This document shows, piece after piece, positions 56,063-64,000 of a stretch of DNA of 64,000 nucleotides (its first letter is position 1; every line of letters begins with the position of its first letter). The position numbers and the translations under genes are program-made. The notes beneath the pieces are model-generated. The model made no database searches, was not told the origin of the DNA, and was given only the letters and a program-made list of their open reading frames with translations. The stretch covers positions 6,636,501-6,700,500 of the forward strand of contig NC_080042.1 of the NCBI RefSeq assembly GCF_012489685.1, written 5' to 3'. Source of the stretch: Lotus japonicus (taxonomy: Eukaryota; Streptophyta; Magnoliopsida; Fabales; Fabaceae).

Positions 56063-57016
56063 TGATGAAAGGATATTTAATAAAGAGGTTTTCCTCCACT
56101 AACTACTATCAAATCCCTTTCAAGACTCAATCGTAGTATAGTATCGGGTTTTGTCGTCTCCACAGGGATTGTGTTGCTACGTATTAATCTCACTAGCTAG
56201 ACATTGTTTGAACAATTTAACCATGATATGTGTTTTATTTAGATTTAAATAAAGGAAAACGCTGAATAAAAGCGATAAAAGAAATTTACGGAGGCAAACA
56301 AAGAAGAAAATGTATTTGGAAAAATAGTTCACTTGATTTACAACTTATTCTCAACCAATATACTCTTATCAGATGAAATTAACATTTAAGATGCCGATAA
56401 AAGCTATTCACCCACAAAAACGGAATTTATAGTGAATTTTCGTAATCTGGTACGTTTTGTCATTTCTGGTGCAGAAATTGATCAGCCGTAGTGCACGCTC
56501 ACAAATCTGGAATGTTGGATGCATATCCGGCGAATCTGACGTGTCTGGTGCATGATAAAGGGTGTACCGTGTCGCACCGTAATGTGGCCTCAAGGATCCG
56601 GTGCTTTATCATCCTAGTTCCGACACGTGGCGCGATCTCAAAGAAGATGCACGGTAAGTTCGTGAACCTGCGCCACACAGGATTCCAGCCTCTTGAATTC
56701 TTTAAAATTTCTGTTTTTTTTTTATGATTTCTTATTTTTTCTCCAAATCTTCTCCTAAAATAAAGCAAATAAAAATAAATGAGATAAAAATAAGATAACA
56801 CCTTAAAATAAACTTATTTAATCCTAAATTAAAGTAAATAAATCATAATAATATCTAGAAAATAATATAAAATGTAGAAAAATACTAAAACCAAATAAAA
56901 ATATTAAAATGCATGAAATAAGCCTAAAGTGTCATAGAATGACTAAAATATCTTAAATAATATAGTAAAAGGCATGAAAATGAACTAGAAAAATAGCCTT
57001 AAATCCCGGGTCATCA
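56063..57016 (-). repeat. 5' LTR (right, internally deleted) of the coding-free element
   Basis: 954 bp. Collinear with the left LTR except for one deletion at about 56414-56416, between GCTATTCACCCAC and AAAAACGGAATTTATAGTG. Elsewhere the two are very similar. Confidence 0.9.
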
Positions 57017-57515
57017 AGGGTCGATGATAGTGGTGTAGGGCATGGGTGTTTTAGAGTCTTGTGACATTAGGAGTTGTGTCGTAGCTCTGATTGTCATTTC
57101 TCATTTTGGGGCAAGGTAGGTCCTCGACTTTTAGCTTTTTGTGTGGTTCTCTTTCACGAGGATCATATGGAGTTTTTCGGACGTAGGAGGTCTTGCAGAG
57201 GTCGTTTGGGGCTGACTTACTCTTTTGGAGGACTGTGTTTATAAAACTTATGACTCTGACTTTGGCTTGTACTTATTTTCCTGCGGGCGCTACTTTCCGT
57301 TACTTTTCCTCACTCGAGGTTACTCGTGACGAGACTTTTTACTTACAGCAGGGGCTGTAAATATATTGTACATTAGTTTATGTTCATCGCATTTGGGTTG
57401 AGTCTTTATCTCGATAAGTCTTTCATTTAAAAGAAAATGGAAAAAAAATACATGCTTCTCCGCTTCATTTTGATTTTGAGTTACTAAATAGACCCCCGAA
57501 AATCGGGGTGTTACA

Positions 57516-58870
57516 AGGAGGAGGAGGAGCTATACTTTCCATGGGGGCCTTTTAGGTTGGATTTGCTGGAGAGTTTCAAGACACATGCGACCTATCAAGT
57601 TTGGAAGTCTGACACAGAACTAAATGACACACTTCGGGGTGTCTTGAAGAATTACCATCATGGGATTGCTTTCAAGGGGAAGGGGAAAGCACCAGAGCAT
57701 TTTCATAAATTCATAAAGGGAAGGTTTAAAGCGGCTGGTCTAGAGAGTTTGATGACATGCAACATACGCTCGGTGGATAAGGCCATATTGTCGGTGTTTG
57801 TGGAGAGATGGCACCTGGAGACTTCTTCTTTTCATATGTCAATCGGGGAGATGAGTATCACACTGGATGTCGTGGCTTCATTGCAACATATCCCTGTCAT
57901 GGGGAAGTTCTTTACTCTCCCAAATCAGACTTGTGATGAAGCTATTATTGTATTGGTTAAGAAGCTTGGTGTTACACGTGTTGAGGCTGAAGAAGAGGTC
58001 TGGAAGTCCAATGGACTGTATGCTCGTTATACATGGCTCTTTAAGTTGGCTAAGGACATGGCCAAGAAAGGATTGATGAAGAAAGTTGCTAGATCCTTCT
58101 TGCTGCAGCTGTTGGGGATGACGATCTTCTCTAGGAAGACAAACAACAAGGTGGAGCTTGCATACTTGCACCAATTTAAGGACCTAGATACAGTTGGGGA
58201 GTATGCCTGGGGTGTCATAGCATTAGCTATCTCTATGAGCATTTTAAGGAAGTCAGTAGGACCAGTTGCACTAGTATCGGAGGATACTTTAATTTATTTT
58301 AGGTTTGTGACAATCTGTTATTGTATTTCTCTGTTATGACGGTTCAGTTGAATTTAGTTGTATGAAGTCTAACAAGTTGTTGTTTGATTAAAGACATGGA
58401 TATTTGACCATTTCCCCCTTCGGTGTTTGATAGAAAGCTGAACTCTCGTTATACTGAGAACATGCTCAGGGCATGTCATTGGGTCACATAGAGGAAAAAT
58501 GTGCTCATCCACCAAAAGAGTCTTGCCTTGGATGATCTTACAACGGGAAATGTGATATGGACACCTTATGAAGATCACAGAGTGCATTCGTCAATTCACG
58601 CAGTATTTCTGTACAGTGGGTGGATTCTCGAATCATGCATGGTACGCCCGCACCTGTCGGAGTGTGTGCTCAGGTAGTTCCATTTGGTCCAAGATGTTCC
58701 TAATGAATCACTCATTTAGAGACCCACTTATGAGGATATTGATCAAATTTTTTTTGAATTCTCTGTTCATTGCGTAGGTAGTCAGCGTTCTGGAGTTCCG
58801 TTGACAACGTCAGCTTACTTGCCATGGTACAAGTTTGTCTCACCCCATTGTGGTCCCTCCTGAAACTAGA
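57516..58870 (+). pseudogene. Plant mobile domain (PMD, MAIN/MAIL-like) gene, 3' part, broken
   Basis: Resumes the acidic frame (EEEELYFPWGPFRLDLLESF) and carries the PMD N-terminal half: THATYQVW, FVERWHLETSSFHMSIGEMS, ITLDVVASLQHIPVMGKF, and LGDTV-type region VGEYAWGVIALAISM. It is open to about 58339. Later exons remain as scattered frames: RYTENMLRACHWVT then stop, DLTTGNVIWTPYEDHR, FLYSGWI, and FHLVQDVP preceded by a stop where Gln is usual. PMD proteins occur in plant transposons and as domesticated silencing factors (MAIN, MAIL1). This copy has several stops and frameshifts and two upstream insertions, and is not functional. Confidence 0.82.
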
Positions 58871-60625
58871 ACTCATGTAGCAGCGACTCTCATGGTAAGG
58901 AACTTAATTTGTGCATGACAATTGTTCAGTTAAAATATGTGGAATTCATGTTATCGCACTTTGCTGTGTAACTCTAACGCACTTTACAGTGTGTTGGTTA
59001 CATACAGTGCGTTTGCGTCGCTATATAAAATGTGAAAACAGTAAACAAAAACATAAACTTCAAAGTAAGGATCCAGCCACAGATTATTTGATTACATGAA
59101 CAAGATTTATTTAAAATATACAAAAACAAGTACAATGACCCCTAAACCCTAAACTTGTAACACAAACAAGTACAATGACCCCTAGACCCATTCTACCTCT
59201 TCTTCAGGTCCAAGTCCTCCTCTTCTTCAAGTCAATTGACTTTTTCGATCCGGGAGTTGGTGGCTGATGGGGTGGTCCGTTCACTCATATTTATGGGACC
59301 AACGTTTTACCAGATCTCATCATATTTAGCTTCTTTACGTACTCCGAATAAGGAAGGATCATCACCCCTACATTAGCTACTTTGGCACTCTGAATCTGAA
59401 TAGCCGAATTCGGAATGCGCAAAGAAGCTAAGGTTGGGATGATATCCAGAGAACCCCAACCATTATCAACCAAGCAAGAAAACTGCACAAGAAGGACGAA
59501 AAGGGGAGAAAAAGACAAGGAGGAACATCTCAATTAGAATGAAAATGAATGAAGAATTGTGTGAGAAGAAGGAGAAATGAACCACTATTTATAAAAGTTG
59601 AAATTTCATAAGAAATAACGGTCGAATTAAATGTTTAACATGTGTGTTAATTGTTAGTGGCTGATGCGTTACTAACGCAATTTCAGAGTGTGTCTGCGTC
59701 GCACTTAGAAAGTTCGTATGCGTCGCACTTTGAAAGTGTGTCTACTTCGCTCTTCGAAACTGCGTCTGAGTCACACTTTGAAACTACGAGCGAAATATCA
59801 ACAGGGATGTTTTCGGGTTTCACGAGAAACTGACGGTAAAAATATATGTGAGGGGGTCTGAATAACATTTCCATACTTTCTCTTGGTTACCACCTCAAGC
59901 TTAGTTTTTTTTTGTTAAATAAGTTGTTGATTAGTTACCAATAAATTAAAAATAAATGCACCGTACGTGTGTTATGTTCGTTGAAACCCTGTTACGTTGA
60001 AATCAAGCTTCCATTACATTGAAACTAATAGTGAAATTGAGAGTGGATCTACGGTTCAAATCGATAGAGGAATCGAGAGTGAATCAGGAGAAACAAGAGC
60101 TTCCATTACGTTTCCGAAGAGAGCGGGAATGAGAAACGAGAGATAAAAGTTCTAGAAGAGTGAGAGTGAGTTGAAAGCTCGAGAGATTTATCGTGATCAG
60201 AAAAATTATGAAAGGGGGAAAATTCAAAAAATTGCACGAGTAAATTTCAACGTTTTGTAAAACCCGCCCTAATATATTGGAAATTAATTAACGTAGCATG
60301 TGGGGTTACTAAAACCTCCGCTAAATAACACTTTTTTTTAGTGCGTGTATCTATTGTTATCAATGACTTCTAATTTCCTGTATTTGTAGCATGATAACAA
60401 TAAAGGGGAATAAAGTAAAAAAAAACAAAAACAAAGAAAACTATATTACACGTAGCTCCATTATTTCCACTCAAACTTTTTTAATGTTCCTGACAACATA
60501 CGACAATACAAGTTGCTTCACAGAGAAAACAAGAAAATAACATATCCTGATGGACTTTTTTTCACAAAAATTAACCTACACATATTTAATGAAAAATAAA
60601 ACGGGTAACCTGATGATAGTAGTTT
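58871..60625. other. Non-coding region between PMD relic and methyltransferase gene
   Basis: Includes ACGCACTTTACAGTGTG motifs near 58975 and 24-bp imperfect tandem repeats of GCGTCGCACTTTGAAAGTGT (59685-59795), which look like subterminal repeats of a DNA transposon. A minus-strand open frame (59291-59480) after a pyrimidine-rich AG (LVDNGWGSLDIIPTLASLRI...) could be an exon but matches nothing known. Confidence 0.4.
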
Positions 60626-62854
60626 TTATTTATAAAATTCCATCACTCCTAACGTAGACGAGATACCACTGCACGCAACATGAAATTTGGAAAATCCAGA
60701 GCTAGAGCATAAGCTTCGGAATTCATTTTCAGTTCTTTCCTTTCCACCATGTACTAAAAACATGACCATGTCAAAAGCATATGCATACTTTGACATAATG
60801 CTCGGGTTTGGAACTTCTGGAATTATACAATCTATAATAATCACCTTTCCACATGTTGGCAAAGCTTTGTAGCAATTTTTTAAAAACATCACACATTCTT
60901 CATCGGACCAGTTGTGACATATACGCTGAAATGATAAGAGAAAACCCCAAATTAAAATTTTGTTTCAAATTTTTTCTTATTATCATTAAACTGTGCGGGT
61001 TTTCTGAATAGTTTGTTGATTTGGAGAATTTCTCTCCAACCAACAGCGTAAGAAAGAAAAAAAAAAATCATAATAAATTGTTTAAGAATACAAACTTCGT
61101 TTTCTTGTAATGTGCATGCATGTTTCACTGACCTTTAGTAAGATGGCATCACCCTTTGGAACACTTTCAAACATTTCTCCTTCAATATGCTCTACCCCTT
61201 CAAGCAAAATGAGCATTATTTTTTATATTGGCTAAATGATGATAATTTTCAATTTTTTTGTTGTAAAACTGATCAATTCATTTTTTTGTAAAGCGCATAG
61301 ATATAGAGGACATACGCAATTACCTAGATGAGGTGGTGCATTTTGAATCACTTGAGGCAAATCAAAATTAATCCCTTTTATTGAAGGGTATTCAGAGATA
61401 ACTTGTTTTAAGACATGCCCTACTCCACCACCAACATCAACCAATGTTGATACTCCCTCAAATCCTTTATATATTTTGAGGATCTGTTTCATTTCTAACG
61501 GACCAGCATGTGCCATTGCTTCATTAAATATATGATTCAACTTTTTATCTTTCTCCATATATGGAAAAGGGGGCAACCCATGAACTTCTTGAAATTGATT
61601 ATTGTTACGAGGGTCTATAATCGCATCCTTTACATTATCCCTGAAAACGAAACAGCACAAGATCATATTAAATATTTAAAGGGAAAATATTTGGTAAATC
61701 ACTAATGGTTGTACATGCGAGAGAGAAACGAGAGTAAGAGAGATGAATGATGGTGTAAAAAGGTGTATGTATTGTTAGTTGTCACCAATCATAACCCTAT
61801 TGAAAGTCCATGATCACTTGTCATACATGGTTAAGGAAAAAGTTCGGTTGGCACCGCAACTGCACTCACACTCAGAAAAAAAAATGAGGAGAAAAAAAAT
61901 GAAAAATACAACAGGTAACTTGATAGAAAAAGAGCCTTTTTTTTTTCCATCTAATGCGATTGCGGGATTTTGCTCTCTCATATTTTAAAGGACCAATTTT
62001 GGTCATAGAATCTTACAATGTGTTACGAAGTTTCTTTGGTAAGAAAGACGTCTAAATTTTAACAGAGTTGGTTTAGGTGGTCTTCATTTAATGACATGTA
62101 CCTCCAAGTGGATGCTATATAGTTAGCATATATATATATATACCTCATCTTTAATTTCAAAAGAGCAGTAGGTTTAAGGTTTTTCGGAGTTACAAGTGTA
62201 TAAATGAGTTCCTCCTAAGTAGACTATTAAAATTTGAACATTCTACTAATGTAAATTATAGGACAAAAATCACTATTTTTAAACATTATAGATCCAAATG
62301 GCGCTACTGCGAAAGATGTTAGAAAAAGTGCAATTAAGCATTGAAAAATATATTTAAAGATAGAAAGATAAAATAAAATGAAAATGTGTTAGAACATAAT
62401 GATAAAAAGAGTTTCGACTAAATTACCAAATATATTGATAACCTCGATGAAATAAGGTTAAAGCGGGACCTAAAGAGCCTCCTCCATGGTTATTAAATGC
62501 AAAGTATTCACCAACGGGTGAGAGTGCATAAACTTGTTCTCTCGTACCATCATCATTGGTGCGAAGGGAACAAGTTAGAAGAGAATAACTAGCTAGCATA
62601 GGTAACATGCGCACAAGCCTTGTAACTAATTCAGAGTGTTTGTAGGGAAGTAGAGAAGCAATTTCAAAGGCAGAAAAGCTTGAACCATATGGGCTTTCCG
62701 CTTTAGCTATGATTTCAAACAAGTTGAGATCAACTGCAGCGTTCAGAATTGCAGGAAAGATTCGACTGAAACATAACATCAAAGCAGTGGGGTAAGCATT
62801 ATCAACCTCTACTACTTCTGTCGGAAGCTGATTTTGTTTGGAATTGGCACTCAT
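60626..62854 (-). CDS. Class II plant O-methyltransferase (COMT / isoliquiritigenin 2'-O-methyltransferase-like)
   Basis: Four exons: 62854-62427, 61640-61324, 61197-61133 and 60925-60626, all introns GT-AG, giving 369 aa, the usual length. It would transfer the methyl of S-adenosylmethionine to a hydroxyl of a phenolic in the cytosol. Residues about 30-140 form the dimerisation domain. The SAM site is LVDVGGGVGHV (209-219) and GINFDLPQVI. Next come EHIEGEMFESVPKGDAILLK and ICHNWSDE with the catalytic His (274). GGKERTENEF holds a conserved Glu (333). The C-terminus is LGVMEFYK. HNW rather than HDW and the C-terminus favour the chalcone/isoliquiritigenin OMT branch over lignin COMT; substrate is inference. 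Two changes are odd: Asp302 (VIIIDC) where Glu is usual, and Glu256 (EGEMF) where Asp is usual. Confidence 0.9.
61641..62426 (-). other. Intron 1 of the O-methyltransferase gene
   Basis: 786 bp with GT (62426-62425) and AG borders. AT-rich, with a short (TA)n tract near 62132. No nested element recognised. Introns 2 and 3 are 126 and 207 bp. Confidence 0.85.
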
Positions 62855-62918
62855 TTTTACTAGTTAGTTCTAGTTTCCTACCCACTAGGAAGTTGCTGTT
62901 CTTTCTGTAGTTTTGGTG

Positions 62919-62930
62919 TTCTTTATATAG
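62919..62930 (-). promoter_or_regulatory. TATA box of the O-methyltransferase gene
   Basis: CTATATAAAG on the minus strand lies about 67 bp upstream of the ATG at 62854, fitting a short 5' leader. Confidence 0.65.
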
Positions 62931-62959
62931 GCATAATGCCTCTACCATATGATAAAACA

Positions 62960-63060
62960 TTTTTTAATGCTAGTACGTTGAAGAGCCCTACAAATGACGT
63001 TTCCTACCTAGTGCCATATTCTTTAATGCTAGTACATTGAAAAGCTGTACAAAATGCATT
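62960..63060. repeat. Two-copy direct repeat upstream of the O-methyltransferase
   Basis: TTTAATGCTAGTACGTTGAA (near 62963) and TTTAATGCTAGTACATTGAA (near 63022), each followed by a similar CTNTACAAA. Promoter-proximal duplication of about 59 bp. Confidence 0.7.
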
Positions 63061-63720
63061 AATATAAAACTTTATGTATTAAATCATTAAAATGTATCCA
63101 AATTAAGTAAAAAGATATTACTCGTTTTGGTCCTTAATAATAATCAGCCAACTGCTTCACACCTCTCTTAAAAAAGTTGGTTAATTGCATTTGATTTGTT
63201 CTCATTCATACGGATGAATTTCCAAAATTATCCATAACCAAATTTTCAATGTAAAGACAAGTTTTAGATAGTGAAAATTTAAGAGATTATAATTAATGTG
63301 GCCTTTCATAATCAAATAAGGGCAATATTGTCAAAAAATAATTAATATGGTACATAAGTCAATATAATTCTTATTCTTATAAAAAGACTAAAGTACATCC
63401 CTCATTTAATACTTATATTAAGGACCGACGAAATCATATTCAAACATAACCGATCAAATAAACAATACAGCCCAAAAAAACTGATGAGCAACTAAACTTA
63501 TGTCGTGATTGGTGTATACAATATGGAAAATGAATAAAAGAAAGTCATTATCCTCCCCTTGTCCACAGTAACATATCCACGCTCACAAAACTACAACAAA
63601 TGAGCAACTCGCAGCGGATTGTTTGGAAAATTAGTATTGTTCTAATAATTACTCAAGGAGTAATAATTACATAGTGTTCCAAAATGACAAGTGTGTTGAT
63701 TTTGCATTGAATGGATTGGA
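63061..63720. other. AT-rich intergenic sequence
   Basis: No gene, RNA or repeat recognised. Confidence 0.45.
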
Positions 63721-63725
63721 ATGAA

Positions 63726-63770
63726 GTCCCACATAGAAAGTGGAGCAACTTTCCAAAGCATTTATATATC
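63726..63770 (+). promoter_or_regulatory. Possible snRNA-type promoter (USE plus TATA)
   Basis: GTCCCACATAG (63726-63736) is close to the plant upstream sequence element RTCCCACATCG. TTTATATATC (63761-63770) follows with a gap of about 25 bp, the spacing used by RNA polymerase III snRNA genes. No known snRNA follows; a T4 run occurs near 63846. GTCCCACAT also occurs in unrelated legume repeats. Confidence 0.35.
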
Positions 63771-64000
63771 ATTAAATGCCAATCATTCAACAAAGAGACA
63801 AAGTGAGGATGTAGTGCTACATGTGCATGGTTTGGTGGTCCCAAGCTTTTATGTCACATGTTCCATTCACACCACCCCTCGCCGGTGCGACACCGGCGTG
63901 GGCGTGGGCGTAGAGGCGCTAGTGGCGGCTTGTAGACGGCACGACACTTGAGGGCGACTCGGTTGCCGTAACGTCTGTTTGTTTTGGAATTCGAATTTTG

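Larger units (their letters stand above)
52834..57016 (-). mobile_element. Coding-free LTR retrotransposon, tRNA-Asp-type primer site
   Basis: LTRs at 52834-54725 and 56063-57016, both starting TGATGAAAGGATATTTAAT on the plus strand and ending CCCGGGTCATCA, with a perfect target duplication AGGGT (52829-52833, 57017-57021). The minus-strand primer site TGGCGTCGTTGCCGGGGAT (plus 56041-56059) adjoins the right LTR, so transcription would run right to left. The purine tract is at about 54726-54741. The 1.34-kb internal region encodes nothing recognisable. The right LTR lacks about 0.94 kb present in the left. It depends on another element's proteins. Confidence 0.9.
47959..57515 (+). mobile_element. 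Solo LTR of a long-LTR gypsy family, itself carrying two nested insertions
   Basis: Starts TGTGAGACCCTAAA and ends GGGGTGTTACA, like the LTRs at 1919 and 7356. The 5-bp flanks are AGGAG on both sides (47954-47958, 57516-57520), though in a GAG-repeat context. Without the nested elements at 50827-52098 and 52834-57016 its length is about 4.1 kb. It contains relatives of the 79-bp repeats (50475-50740) and two further tandem arrays. No internal retrotransposon sequence remains. Confidence 0.85.

Noticed and set aside
61779..61988. 69-codon frame between methyltransferase exons 1 and 2
   Set aside because: Lies wholly in intron 1, on the opposite strand, and is Lys-rich low-complexity sequence.
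63860..63990. GC-rich patch as the start of a downstream gene
   Set aside because: Composition changes and short frames are open, but no recognisable protein and the window ends.

Overview
This is a repeat-dense stretch of a plant nuclear genome. GT-AG introns, TATA boxes, Ty1/copia Sirevirus-type and Ty3/gypsy chromovirus-type LTR elements, a plant L1-type LINE carrying an RNase H domain, MITEs and Mutator-like (MULE) elements all point that way. A legume is the best guess (inference), mainly because the one intact gene resembles legume chalcone/isoliquiritigenin 2'-O-methyltransferases. No organelle, bacterial or CRISPR sequence was seen.

Layout. 1-18457: a MULE whose transposase gene (exons at 1-1918, tail at 16876-17116) is split by a 14.95-kb LTR retrotransposon (1919-16870, TSD GCTCC). 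That element has 3.65-kb LTRs, a zinc-knuckle gag remnant and a broken chromodomain-type integrase, but no recognisable protease/RT/RNase H. An inverted solo LTR (7356-11273) lies inside it. Downstream and convergent to the transposase is a small GRF-zinc-finger/membrane-anchor gene (17580-18189), followed by a probable MULE terminus. 18643-19210: self-nested MITEs. 19211-31881: five Sirevirus-like LTRs on the minus strand, in two blocks: a tandem LTR-internal-LTR-internal-LTR array with a near-identical 3186-bp period, and a second partial element. The two blocks meet at a deletion scar near 27073. 31882-39069: a 5'-truncated but otherwise well-preserved LINE (ORF1 plus ORF2 with one frameshift).

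39070-46256: a Stowaway fragment carrying a PIF/Harbinger-type MITE, a solo LTR (TSD ATATC), LINE and tRNA-derived SINE remnants, a TIR element carrying a small membrane-protein ORF, and a LINE ORF1 remnant. 47340-58870: a chimeric, decayed gene made of a SUMO-like first exon, an acidic exon and a plant mobile domain (PMD). It is split by another long solo LTR (47959-57515, TSD AGGAG), which itself contains a solo LTR (50827-52098, TSD CTAAC) and a coding-free LTR element (52834-57016, TSD AGGGT).

60626-62854 holds the only apparently intact host gene, a four-exon, 369-aa O-methyltransferase on the minus strand with a TATA box. The last kilobase is intergenic, with a possible snRNA-type (USE + TATA) promoter near 63726. 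Apart from the methyltransferase, almost everything is transposon-derived. The biology of interest lies in nested insertion history, tandem retroelement recombination, gene-fragment capture, and accessory genes carried by TIR elements.
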